Position numbers and translations under genes: made by a program
The notes under the pieces: model-generated
Told to the model about the DNA's origin: nothing
The model's input: the letters and a program-made list of their open reading frames with translations, nothing else
Database searches by the model: none
From: an uncultured Collinsella sp.
GTDB taxonomy: Bacteria > Actinomycetota > Coriobacteriia > Coriobacteriales > Coriobacteriaceae
Assembly: GCA_959027945.1 (NCBI GenBank)
Contig: CAUFRO010000023.1
Coordinates: forward strand, 1 to 33,327
Length of the DNA: 33,327 nucleotides
Reading direction: 5' to 3'
In this document: piece by piece, positions 8,093 to 14,800 of the stretch
How positions within the stretch are numbered: the first letter of the stretch is position 1
Layout of the letters: every line of letters starts with the position of its first letter

Positions 8093-8818
8093 ATGGAGTA
8101 TATGCAGGTCAATCGCGCCAACGGCCGCGCCGCCGATGAGCTGCGCCCCATCAAGCTTACTCGCGGCGTCATGAAACACGCCCACGGTTCGTGCCTGGCC
8201 GAGTTTGGCGATACTCACGTGCTGTGCGCCGCCACCATCGAGGAGAGCGTGCCGGGCTGGCGCAAGGGCGCCAAGGCCGGTTGGGTAACGGCGGAGTACG
8301 CCATGCTGCCGGCATCGACCGGCAAGCGCTGCAAGCGCGAGCATGCCAACCGTAAGGGCCGCTCCATGGAGATCGAGCGCCTCATCGGTCGCAGCCTGCG
8401 TACCGTCGTCAACATGAAGGCACTCGGCGAGTACACCGTTACCGTCGACTGCGACGTGATTCAGGCAGACGGCGGCACACGAACGGCGAGCATTACCGGC
8501 GCCTGGGTGGCACTGCACGACGCCCTTGCCATGTGGGTCGAGGCGGGTAAGCTCGAGCGCATCCCGCTCACGGGCCAGGTCGCCGCGATTTCCATGGGCG
8601 TTGTCGACGGCAACACCCTGCTCGACCTGGATTATTCCGAGGACAGTCACGCCGAGGTCGACATGAACCTTGTCGCCACCGATACCGGTGAGATGATCGA
8701 GCTCCAGGGCACTGGCGAGCAGGCACCCTTCGACCGCAAGCGCCTCAATTCCCTGCTCGATTTGGGCGACAAGGGCATTGCCGAGCTCATCGAGCTCCAG
8801 CGCCAAGTCCTCGCCTAA
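8093..8818 (+). CDS. rph: Ribonuclease PH
   Basis: A phosphorolytic 3'-5' exoribonuclease that trims the 3' ends of tRNA precursors; known members form hexameric rings. The 241 residues match the family. Characteristic stretches are R-ANGR-ADELRPI at the N-terminus, FGDTHVLCAATIE, the basic RCKREHANRKGRSMEIERLIGRSLR region split across about 83-105, CDVIQADGGTRTASITGA, and DYSEDSHAEVDMN with the metal-binding acidic residues. AAAGGA lies 7 bases before ATG 8093; an in-frame ATG at 8102 is a less likely start. A perfect hairpin with a T tail follows directly (8819-8856). Confidence 0.97.
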   Translation: MEYMQVNRANGRAADELRPIKLTRGVMKHAHGSCLAEFGDTHVLCAATIEESVPGWRKGAKAGWVTAEYAMLPASTGKRCKREHANRKGRSMEIERLIGRSLRTVVNMKALGEYTVTVDCDVIQADGGTRTASITGAWVALHDALAMWVEAGKLERIPLTGQVAAISMGVVDGNTLLDLDYSEDSHAEVDMNLVATDTGEMIELQGTGEQAPFDRKRLNSLLDLGDKGIAELIELQRQVLA

Positions 8819-8856
8819 CCTGCCAAAAAGGGACAGGTTTATTTTGGCAGGTTTTA
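8819..8856 (+). terminator. Terminator-like hairpin with GGGACAGGTT loop (repeat family)
   Basis: CCTGCCAAAA and TTTTGGCAGG form a perfect 10-bp stem just after the rph stop codon, followed by TTTTAT. The loop contains AGGGACAGGTTTA. Nearly the same loop, GGGACAGGTTACTT, appears in a different hairpin at 16485-16518, so this terminator may derive from a dispersed palindromic repeat. Confidence 0.7.
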
Positions 8857-8888
8857 TCTGCGGAAACGCCGATAGATAAGGTTGATGC

Positions 8889-8933
8889 CACATGAAAGGG
8901 GAGATGCCGACAGACCGGTCCCTTTTACGTGAC
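8889..8933 (+). repeat. Imperfect palindrome upstream of rdgB, possible third copy of the repeat family
   Basis: CACATGAAAGGGGA and TCCCTTTTACGTG pair with a few mismatches around a GC-rich loop. On the minus strand the right arm reads AAAAGGGACCGGT, close to the AAAAGGGACAGGT core of the rph hairpin. It is immediately upstream of the rdgB ribosome site and lies only about 35 bases from the other copy. Confidence 0.4.
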
Positions 8934-8960
8934 TTTGCTATACGGACAAGGAGGCCACTC

Positions 8961-9602
8961 ATGGCACTTGAGAAGATCGACATCGACACCCTCGACCCGG
9001 CGGCGACCATCGTCGTGGCAACGGGCAACGCCCATAAGCTCACCGAGATCGAGGCCATTTTGGGCAAGGTTATGCCCGAGGTTCGCTTTGTGGCGCTCGG
9101 CCAGCTGGGCGATTTTGAGGACCCCGAGGAAAACGGCACGACGTTTTTGGAGAACGCCATCATCAAGGCGCAGGCTGCCGTCGAAGAGACGGGGCTCATG
9201 GCCATTGCCGACGATTCGGGCCTGGTCGTCGACGCGCTGGACGGTGAGCCCGGTGTATATAGCGCGCGCTACGCGGGCGTTCACGGCGACGATGCCGCCA
9301 ACAATGCCAAGCTCCTCGTTAACCTGGAAGGCGTGGCCGACGAGGACCGCACTGCGCGCTTTATGAGCGTCGTCGCGCTCATCGACACGGACGGTTTGGT
9401 CACCTATGGTGAGGGTGCCTGCGAGGGCGTTATCGCACACGAGGGCCGCGGCGATCACGGCTTTGGCTACGACCCGCTGTTCCTGCCGGTCGACACGCCG
9501 GGCAAGACCATGGCCGAGCTGACGGCGGACGAGAAGAACGCCATCAGCCATCGTTTCCACGCGCTCGAGCACCTATCCGCCAAACTGACGGGCGAGGAGT
9601 AG
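8961..9602 (+). CDS. rdgB: XTP/dITP diphosphatase (non-canonical purine NTP pyrophosphatase)
   Basis: Hydrolyses dITP, ITP and XTP to monophosphates, keeping deaminated purines out of DNA and RNA. The protein has 213 residues. ATG 8961 (MALEK) is chosen because AAGGAGG lies 6 bases upstream; the frame is open back to 8892 without such a site, and that stretch is the repeat palindrome. HAM1 family motifs are all present: ATGNAHKLTEIEAIL, ADDSGLVVDALDGEPGVYSAR (split across about 80-100), GRGDHGFGYDPLF, and ISHRFHAL near the C-terminus. It is followed after 3 bases by dtd, so the two are translationally close. Confidence 0.96.
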   Translation: MALEKIDIDTLDPAATIVVATGNAHKLTEIEAILGKVMPEVRFVALGQLGDFEDPEENGTTFLENAIIKAQAAVEETGLMAIADDSGLVVDALDGEPGVYSARYAGVHGDDAANNAKLLVNLEGVADEDRTARFMSVVALIDTDGLVTYGEGACEGVIAHEGRGDHGFGYDPLFLPVDTPGKTMAELTADEKNAISHRFHALEHLSAKLTGEE

Positions 9603-9605
9603 GCC

Positions 9606-10052
9606 GTGCGTGCGGTGGTGCAGCGCGTGCTCAACGCCGGCGTGACGGTCGACGGCGAGTGCGTGGGCAAAATTGGGCGCGGCTATCTGGTGCTACTGGG
9701 CGTTGGCCACGACGACACGTGCGCCGAGGCCGATAAGCTGTGGGGCAAGCTCCGGGGCTTGCGCATTAACGAGGACGAGAACGGCAAGACCAACCTGGCA
9801 CTTGCCGATGTCGACGGCGAGGTTCTCGTGGTGTCGCAGTTCACGCTGTTCGCCGATTGCCGTCACGGCCGCCGCCCATCGTTTACGGATGCCGGCGCCC
9901 CCGATGTCGCCAACGAGCTCTACGAGTACTTCCTGACGCTTGTGCGCGAGGACGTCGAGCACGTAGCGCATGGCATCTTCGGCGCCGACATGAAGGTCGA
10001 TCTCGTCAACGATGGCCCATTCACCATCGTCTTGGACACCGATAGTCTGTAA
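9606..10052 (+). CDS. dtd: D-aminoacyl-tRNA deacylase
   Basis: Removes D-amino acids and misloaded glycine from tRNA, protecting translation. The 148 residues match the DTD family. MRAVVQRV at the N-terminus, the active-site SQFTL motif with following AD, and the cross-subunit GP motif (NDGPFT) are all present. It starts at GTG 9606, with GAGGAG upstream inside the end of rdgB. With murI providing D-glutamate on the same transcript, a D-amino-acid proofreader is a fitting neighbour (inference). Confidence 0.95.
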   Translation: MRAVVQRVLNAGVTVDGECVGKIGRGYLVLLGVGHDDTCAEADKLWGKLRGLRINEDENGKTNLALADVDGEVLVVSQFTLFADCRHGRRPSFTDAGAPDVANELYEYFLTLVREDVEHVAHGIFGADMKVDLVNDGPFTIVLDTDSL

Positions 10053-10085
10053 GTAGTCAATTTGGGACCGGGCTTTTTAAGCTAC

Positions 10086-10115
10086 TTGCGTATGACGGCA
10101 GCAGGGTGCTATAGT
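10086..10115 (+). promoter_or_regulatory. Promoter of veg-ispE
   Basis: TTGCGT (10086-10091), an 18-bp spacer, and an extended -10 TGCTATAGT with hexamer TATAGT at 10110-10115. It lies in the gap after dtd and about 68 bases before the veg start, leaving a leader that contains the small hairpin at 10137-10155. Confidence 0.6.
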
Positions 10116-10136
10116 ATTAGAGTTTTGTCTATCTTA

Positions 10137-10155
10137 GGGGTATTATCCCCTTTTT
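10137..10155 (+). terminator. Small terminator-like hairpin in the veg leader
   Basis: GGGG and CCCC flank a TATTAT loop and are followed at once by TTTTT. The stem is only 4 bp, so termination would be weak. Its place between the promoter and the veg ribosome site raises the possibility of attenuation or of a transcription-start-proximal control element. Confidence 0.35.
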
Positions 10156-10182
10156 GAATTGCACCTTCTGGAGGCCCTGTTC

Positions 10183-10479
10183 ATGGAAGAGATGGAAGTC
10201 AATCACGTCGACGACATCCACGAGAAGCTGACCGATATGGTGGGCGATCGCGTTAAGGTGAAGGCCAACATGGGCCGCACCCGCGTCGTCGAGCGCATGG
10301 GCACCATCAAGAGCGTGCACCCCGCCGTCTTTATCGTCGAGGTTGACGAGCGTCGTGGCCGCAAGTCGCGTCAGTCCTACCAGTACATCGATGTCCTCAC
10401 CGGTCAGGTCGAGCTGTTCGACCCCGAGAGCGGCGAGCACATTTTTACCCCGCTCGGCAATCAGCTCGAGGAGCACTAG
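10183..10479 (+). CDS. veg: Veg family protein
   Basis: A 98-residue protein of the Veg (DUF1021) family. Bacillus subtilis Veg is abundant in vegetative cells and has been linked to biofilm gene expression; its molecular activity is not settled. Family features are VGDRVKVKANMGRTR, ERMGTI, PAVFIVEVDE, and SYQYIDVLTGQVELF, which suggest a small beta-barrel. TGGAGG lies 8 bases before ATG 10183; a second ATG at 10192 is possible. The gene overlaps nothing but ends 2 bases before the GTG of ispE, so the pair is likely translationally coupled. veg next to ispE is also found in Bacillus, supporting the call. Confidence 0.88.
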   Translation: MEEMEVNHVDDIHEKLTDMVGDRVKVKANMGRTRVVERMGTIKSVHPAVFIVEVDERRGRKSRQSYQYIDVLTGQVELFDPESGEHIFTPLGNQLEEH

Positions 10480-10481
10480 CG

Positions 10482-11378
10482 GTGACCGATTGGTCCCTGA
10501 CCCTTTCCGCGCCGGCAAAGATTAACCTCTACCTGGGGGTTCATACCGAGCGCGATGACCGCGGCTACCACAGGGTCGATTCCCTGATGGCAGCCGTCAG
10601 TCTTTCCGATACCGTGACGGTCACGCCGGCGCAGGCGCTGACTGTCCAGACGGTTCCAGCATCAGATTTTCCCATGCAAAAGAATACGGCGTATCGGGCT
10701 GCGATTGCTATGGCCGAGCATTATGGTCGCGAGGCAAACATCTGCGTGACGATTGAGAAGCGCATTCCATTGTGCGCCGGCTTGGGCGGCCCCTCGACGG
10801 ATGCGGCCGCGGTCATTGTCGCCTTGGCAGAGCTCTGGGGCATTGATCGCACCGACCCAGCGCTCGACGATATTGCGCGGGGCATTGGTGCTGACGTCCC
10901 GTTCTTTTTGCACGCGAGTCCTGCGTTCTACGTAGGTGGGGGAGACGTGCTGGCAACTGAGTACCCCGCGCTGCCCGCGACGCCCGTCGTGCTGGTCAAG
11001 CCGCGCGAGGCAAGCGTTTCGACAATTGAAGCCTATCGACGTTTTGACGACGCCCCGGTGCCTGCGGACAAGCCCGGCGCGATAGCTTCTGCCTTGCGTG
11101 CTGGTGATGCCGAGACGGCATATGCACTCATCCATAACAACCTTGGTGTCATTTCCGCACAGATGGAGTCGCAGATTCAAACGGTCCTCGACTGGCTGCG
11201 TAAACAGGACGGAACCGTTGCTGTAGATGTGTGCGGATCGGGTGCCTGCTCGTTTGCCATTTGCGACACCGCTGCCACGGCCGAAAGGCTTGCCGATGCT
11301 GCCCAGCAAAATGGCTGGTGGGTCTGCGCGACTGAGCTTATTCCCAACACGGTTCAAATCGACGCGCCAAAGAAATAA
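10482..11378 (+). CDS. ispE: 4-diphosphocytidyl-2-C-methyl-D-erythritol kinase
   Basis: Phosphorylates CDP-methylerythritol in the non-mevalonate (MEP) isoprenoid pathway, using ATP. The 298-residue protein is a GHMP kinase. It shows APAKINLYLGV at the N-terminus, the glycine-rich ATP loop PLCAGLGGPSTDAAA around residues 91-105, DVPFF after it, and GSGACSFA near the C-terminus. It starts at GTG 10482, with GAGGAG in the end of veg. The pathway genes ispD and ispF lie in the same window at 31276-32488. A tRNA gene follows 49 bases downstream. Confidence 0.95.
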   Translation: MTDWSLTLSAPAKINLYLGVHTERDDRGYHRVDSLMAAVSLSDTVTVTPAQALTVQTVPASDFPMQKNTAYRAAIAMAEHYGREANICVTIEKRIPLCAGLGGPSTDAAAVIVALAELWGIDRTDPALDDIARGIGADVPFFLHASPAFYVGGGDVLATEYPALPATPVVLVKPREASVSTIEAYRRFDDAPVPADKPGAIASALRAGDAETAYALIHNNLGVISAQMESQIQTVLDWLRKQDGTVAVDVCGSGACSFAICDTAATAERLADAAQQNGWWVCATELIPNTVQIDAPKK

Positions 11379-11413
11379 AAATTTCTCTAGCACGCGGCGA
11401 AAATCTTTGTTAC

Positions 11414-11419
11414 TATAGT
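11414..11419 (+). promoter_or_regulatory. Candidate -10 box for tRNA-Pro
   Basis: TATAGT ends 8 bases before the mature tRNA-Pro 5' end. There is no clear -35 hexamer. Transcription could also read through from ispE. Confidence 0.4.
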
Positions 11420-11427
11420 TGAGCTAA

Positions 11428-11504
11428 CGGGTTGTGGCTCAGTTTGGTAGAGCACTGCGTTCGGGACGCAGGGGTCGCTGGTTCAAATCCAGTCAACCCG
11501 ACCA
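11428..11504 (+). tRNA. tRNA-Pro (anticodon CGG)
   Basis: A 77-nt gene with a perfect acceptor stem (CGGGTTG/CAACCCG), discriminator A and encoded CCA. The anticodon stem CTGCG/CGCAG closes the loop TTCGGGA, giving anticodon CGG. The T-arm loop is TTCAAAT. It reads the CCG codon, which is common in this GC-rich genome. Confidence 0.96.
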
Positions 11505-11514
11505 GAGCATGAGG

Positions 11515-11543
11515 AGGGACCGCTTCTTGCGGTCCCTTTTTTT
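11515..11543 (+). terminator. Rho-independent terminator after tRNA-Pro
   Basis: A perfect 9-bp stem (AGGGACCGC/GCGGTCCCT) with a TTCTT loop is followed by a run of T. Confidence 0.93.
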
Positions 11544-11551
11544 AGCTAGTG

Positions 11552-11580
11552 TTGTGATACCGCGATACCCGCGGTATACT
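11552..11580 (+). promoter_or_regulatory. tatA promoter containing a palindromic operator-like spacer
   Basis: TTGTGA (11552-11557), a 17-bp spacer and TATACT (11575-11580) make a good sigma-70 type promoter. The spacer holds an inverted repeat with 8-bp arms, ATACCGCG and CGCGGTAT (11557-11564 and 11570-11577), separated by 5 bases. The symmetry sits exactly between the two promoter boxes, the place where a repressor or a MerR-type activator would act. Confidence 0.6.
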
Positions 11581-11616
11581 CATTCGAGCTTGTCTCGCTG
11601 TATTGTGGAGGTCTAC

Positions 11617-11892
11617 ATGTTTGGACTGAGGGCTCCTGAGCTCATCATTATTCTCGTCGTTGTCCTGATTATCTTCGGGCCCAAGAACCTGCCGAAGCTC
11701 GGCAAGTCCCTCGGCTCTACCGTCAAGAATATCCGTGAGGGTATGGAGGGCGACGATAAGGCCGAGACCAAGCAGGCCGAGGAGGTCGTGGTCGAGCAGT
11801 CCGAGGAGGACAAGGAGATCGCTGAGCTCGAGGCCAAGCTCGCTGCTGCCAAGAAGAAGCAGGCAGAGGACAGCGACGCGGACGCAGAGTAG
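11617..11892 (+). CDS. tatA: Sec-independent (Tat) translocase protein TatA/E
   Basis: A 91-residue membrane protein that forms the translocation element of the twin-arginine export system. It has one N-terminal membrane helix (about 5-21, PELIIILVVVLIIFG), the conserved FGPKNLPKLGKSLG hinge and amphipathic helix, then a long highly charged Glu/Lys/Ala tail that looks helical. GGAGG precedes ATG 11617; the open frame continues upstream through the tRNA, which is not coding. No tatC is in the window. It has its own promoter and a terminator, so it is a single-gene transcript. TatA and TatE cannot be separated by sequence here. Confidence 0.9.
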   Translation: MFGLRAPELIIILVVVLIIFGPKNLPKLGKSLGSTVKNIREGMEGDDKAETKQAEEVVVEQSEEDKEIAELEAKLAAAKKKQAEDSDADAE

Positions 11893-11917
11893 TCCCATCC
11901 CTTTGGGGTGAGCACCT

Positions 11918-11950
11918 GACCGGCTTGCCCGCAGGCTAGCCGGTCTTTTT
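11918..11950 (+). terminator. Rho-independent terminator after tatA
   Basis: GACCGGCT and AGCCGGTC form an 8-bp stem with a partly paired inner region, followed by TTTTT. Confidence 0.85.
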
Positions 11951-11998
11951 CGTTTTGTTGACAGTTGATTGTTTGATCAGAGTTGGGGAGATATCCGT

Positions 11999-12469
11999 AT
12001 GGACGCAAGCCAGATCGTACTGACCGCTGAGGGCCGCCAGAAGCTCGTCGAGGAGCTCGCTTGGCGTGAGGGCGATTACGCCAAGGAGATCGTCGAGGAC
12101 ATCAAGGAAGCCCGCGCGTTCGGCGACCTTTCGGAGAACTCCGAGTACGACGCCGCTAAGGACAAGCAGGCCCAGAACGCCGCTCGTATTGCCGAGATCC
12201 AGGCCATCCTCGCCAACGCTCAGGTTGCTGCCACCACGGGCGACCTGACCGTCTCCATCGGTTCCACCGTTTCGCTGATTGATCCCAACGGCGAGGTCAT
12301 GGAAGTCACGCTCGTCGGTACCACCGAGACCAACTCGCTCGAGCACAAGATTTCCAACGAGTCTCCGGTCGGTCACGCCATCATTGGTCACGGCGAGGGC
12401 GACTCCGTCGAGGTCGTTACGCCTTCCGGCAAGACTCGCGTCTACACCATCGCCAAGATCGCACGCTAG
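11999..12469 (+). CDS. greA: Transcription elongation factor GreA
   Basis: Binds the RNA polymerase secondary channel and stimulates cleavage of backtracked RNA. The 156 residues match the family. The N-terminal coiled coil carries the acidic tip (ARAFGDLSENSEYDAAK), where the Asp and Glu of GDLSENSE are the catalytic pair. The C-terminal FKBP-like domain includes SPVGHAIIGHGEGD. GGGGAG lies 8 bases before ATG 11999. A consensus TTGACA is present at 11958-11963, but no matching -10 follows at the right distance. Confidence 0.96.
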   Translation: MDASQIVLTAEGRQKLVEELAWREGDYAKEIVEDIKEARAFGDLSENSEYDAAKDKQAQNAARIAEIQAILANAQVAATTGDLTVSIGSTVSLIDPNGEVMEVTLVGTTETNSLEHKISNESPVGHAIIGHGEGDSVEVVTPSGKTRVYTIAKIAR

Positions 12470-12473
12470 ACCA

Positions 12474-12530
12474 CGGTCCCGCGTAAAGGTATGTTTTCGC
12501 TCCCTGGGACCGAATCCTGGGGAGCGTTTT
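12474..12530 (+). terminator. Terminator between greA and lysS, with a competing hairpin
   Basis: CGCTCCC (12498-12504) pairs with GGGAGCG (12520-12526), followed by TTTTAG. A second pairing, CGGTCCC (12474-12480) with GGGACCG (12506-12512), overlaps it topologically, so the two stems exclude each other or form a pseudoknot. This could be a plain terminator or an attenuator for lysS. No T-box consensus is visible. Confidence 0.6.
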
Positions 12531-12548
12531 AGTTTGAGGAGCTAACTT

Positions 12549-14513
12549 ATGGCAGAGAACCAGAACGTCGCCGATCAGGCATCGACGCTCAACGACGAGC
12601 GCGCCACCCGCCTGGCCAAGCGCGCCGCCCTGTTCGAGGCGGGCCAGAACCCCTATCCCGAGCACTCTGAGCTTGAGGACTACGTCGCCGATATCGAGGC
12701 TAAGTACGCCGAGCTTGCCGATGGCGAGGACACCGAGGACGTCGTGAAGATCGCCGGCCGTGTGGTCGCCAAGCGCGGTCAGGGCAAGATTATGTTCATC
12801 GTCGTGCGCGATGCGACTGCCGAGATTCAGCTGTTCTGCCGCATCAACGACATGGACGAGGCTGCCTGGAGTACGCTCAAGGCCCTCGACCTGGGCGACA
12901 TCCTGGGCGTGACCGGCGTGGTCGTGCGTACCCAGCGCGGCCAGCTTTCCGTTGCCCCTAAGAGCGCGACCCTGCTTGCCAAGGCCGTTCGTCCGCTGCC
13001 CGAGAAGTTCCACGGTCTTTCCGATAAGGAGACCCGCTATCGCCAGCGCTATGTCGACCTGATCGCCAACGACGACGTTCGCGAGACCTTCCGTAAGCGT
13101 TCGCAGATTCTCTCCACCTTCCGTCGCTTTATGGAGTCCGACGGCTACATGGAGGTCGAGACCCCCATTCTGCAGACCATCCAGGGCGGCGCTACTGCCA
13201 AGCCGTTCATCACTCACTTCAACGCGCTCGATCAGGAGTGCTACCTGCGTATTGCCACCGAGCTGCACCTCAAGCGCTGCATCGTCGGTGGTTTTGAGCG
13301 CGTGTTCGAGATCGGCCGCATCTTCCGTAACGAGGGCATGGACCTCACCCACAACCCCGAGTTCACTACGATGGAGGCCTACCGTGCCTTCTCCGACCTC
13401 GAGGGCATGAAGGCGCTCGCCCAGGGCGTCATTAAGGCGGCCAACAAGGCCATCGGCAACCCCGAGGTCATCGAGTACCAGGGCCAGACCATCGACCTTT
13501 CTGGTGAGTGGGCCAGCCGCCCCATGACCGACATCGTCTCCGACGTGCTCGGCAAGCAGGTCACCATCGACACGCCGGTCGAGGAGCTTGCTGCCGCCGC
13601 GCGCGAGAAGGGCCTGGAGATCAAGCCCGAGTGGACTGCTGGCAAGATCATCGCCGAGATTTACGATGAGCTGGGCGAGGACACCATCGTCAACCCGACC
13701 TTCGTGTGCGATTACCCCATCGAGGTCAGCCCGCTTGCCAAGCGTTTTGAGGACGACCCGCGCCTGACGCACCGCTTTGAGCTGGTTATTGCCGGCCACG
13801 AGTACGCCAACGCGTTCTCCGAGCTCAACGACCCGGTCGACCAGGCCGAGCGCTTTGCCGCCCAGATGGCCGAGAAGGCCGGCGGCGACGATGAGGCCAT
13901 GGAGTATGACGAGGACTACGTGCGCGCCCTCGAGTACGGTATGCCTCCCGCGGGCGGCATCGGCATCGGTATCGACCGCGTGGTCATGCTGCTCACCAAC
14001 CAGGCTTCTATCCGCGACGTGCTGCTGTTCCCGCACATGAAGCCCGAGAAGGGTTTCCAGTCCGGTGCCGCTGCCGCCAAGGCTGCCGAGGCCGGCAACG
14101 CCGCGAGCCCGTTCGTTAAGCCGCTTAAGCCCACGCTCGATTACTCCAAGATCGCCGTTGAGCCGCTGTTTGAGGAGTTCGTCGACTTTGATACCTTCTC
14201 CAAGAGCGACTTCCGCGCTGTGAAGGTCAAGGCATGCGAGGCCGTCAAGAAGTCCAAGAAGCTGCTGAACTTTACGCTCGACGACGGCACCGGCACCGAC
14301 CGCACCATCCTCTCCGGTATTCACGAGTACTACGAGCCCGAGGACCTGGTCGGTAAGACCCTGCTCGCCATCACCAATCTGCCTCCGCGCAAGATGATGG
14401 GCATCCCCAGCTGCGGCATGCTGATCAGCGCTGTCCACGAGGAGGAGGGCGAGGAGCGCCTCAACCTGATCCAGCTCGATGCTTCCATCCCCGCCGGCGC
14501 AAAGATGTACTAA
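12549..14513 (+). CDS. lysS: Lysyl-tRNA synthetase (class II) with C-terminal MetRS-like tRNA-binding domain
   Basis: Charges tRNA-Lys with lysine. At 654 residues it is about 150 longer than typical bacterial LysS. After an N-terminal OB-fold anticodon-binding domain (GRVVAKRGQGKIMF), the class II catalytic core has motif 2 (FRNEGMDLTHNPEFTTME, about 259-276) and motif 3 (GGIGIGIDR, about 469-477), ending near LLFPHMKPE. An Ala-rich linker (about 500-525) leads to a second OB-fold (about 540-654) of the MetRS C-terminal/Trbp111/EMAP-II family: FSKSDFRAVKV, LLNFTLDDG, ILSGI, PEDLVGKTLL, NLPPRKMMGIPSCGM. In MetRS this domain dimerises and binds tRNA non-specifically; here it probably raises tRNA affinity (inference). 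GAGGAG precedes ATG 12549. Confidence 0.95.
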   Translation: MAENQNVADQASTLNDERATRLAKRAALFEAGQNPYPEHSELEDYVADIEAKYAELADGEDTEDVVKIAGRVVAKRGQGKIMFIVVRDATAEIQLFCRINDMDEAAWSTLKALDLGDILGVTGVVVRTQRGQLSVAPKSATLLAKAVRPLPEKFHGLSDKETRYRQRYVDLIANDDVRETFRKRSQILSTFRRFMESDGYMEVETPILQTIQGGATAKPFITHFNALDQECYLRIATELHLKRCIVGGFERVFEIGRIFRNEGMDLTHNPEFTTMEAYRAFSDLEGMKALAQGVIKAANKAIGNPEVIEYQGQTIDLSGEWASRPMTDIVSDVLGKQVTIDTPVEELAAAAREKGLEIKPEWTAGKIIAEIYDELGEDTIVNPTFVCDYPIEVSPLAKRFEDDPRLTHRFELVIAGHEYANAFSELNDPVDQAERFAAQMAEKAGGDDEAMEYDEDYVRALEYGMPPAGGIGIGIDRVVMLLTNQASIRDVLLFPHMKPEKGFQSGAAAAKAAEAGNAASPFVKPLKPTLDYSKIAVEPLFEEFVDFDTFSKSDFRAVKVKACEAVKKSKKLLNFTLDDGTGTDRTILSGIHEYYEPEDLVGKTLLAITNLPPRKMMGIPSCGMLISAVHEEEGEERLNLIQLDASIPAGAKMY

Positions 14514-14516
14514 CTA

Positions 14517-14606
14517 GTTACGCGGTTCTACGAACCGCGTAACGGCTCGACGCTGCGCCCTCAGGTTCCGCCGTTCTACCGAACGGCGGACCGGTCGACG
14601 CTGCGC
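14517..14606 (+). repeat. Two tandem copies of a hairpin repeat with compensatory changes
   Basis: Copy 1 (14517-14558) is a perfect 12-bp stem GTTACGCGGTTC/GAACCGCGTAAC with loop TAC, followed by the tag CGGCTCGACGCTGCGC. Copy 2 (14568-14606) is a perfect 9-bp stem CCGCCGTTC/GAACGGCGG with loop TACC, followed by CGGTCGACGCTGCGC. The tags match except for one base, while the stems differ in sequence yet both remain self-complementary. Confidence 0.8.
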
Positions 14607-14633
14607 GCCGCCCAGAGCGACAATTTGTCATTC

Positions 14634-14675
14634 AAAAGGCAAGGCATGACCAGAAGGTCTATGCCTTGCCTTTTT
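14634..14675 (+). terminator. Strong rho-independent terminator downstream of lysS
   Basis: A 13-bp outer stem (AAAGGCAAGGCAT/ATGCCTTGCCTTT) encloses an inner stem GACC/GGTC with loop AGAA and one bulged T, and is followed by more T. The A run on the other side makes it potentially bidirectional. Confidence 0.92.
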
Positions 14676-14738
14676 CATGCCAACTTGTTCGCTCTGGACG
14701 GCGCTCGCTGGCGTATGCTCAACCTGCGATGCGGCAGA

Positions 14739-14800
14739 TGGGGAGTTCCTTTTGTGCCGGCACTTGGGGACACTCCTTGTAGTCATTGGGGACGTTCTTA
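14739..14800 (+). repeat. Three degenerate direct repeats (TGGGGA core)
   Basis: TGGGGAGTTCCTTTT, TGGGGACACTCCTTG and TGGGGACGTTCTTAA begin at 14739, 14765 and 14787, spaced 26 and 22 bases. A perfect 10-bp palindrome GTGCCGGCAC separates the first two. The core resembles the GGGGACAGGTT core of the hairpins at 8819 and 16485. Confidence 0.5.

Noticed and set aside
12470..12548. T-box riboswitch upstream of lysS
   Set aside because: No AGGGTGGNACCGCG antiterminator sequence or specifier loop was found; only the two overlapping hairpins are present.
14739..14800. CRISPR array
   Set aside because: Only three degenerate repeats with cores too short and spacers too small; no cas genes are nearby.
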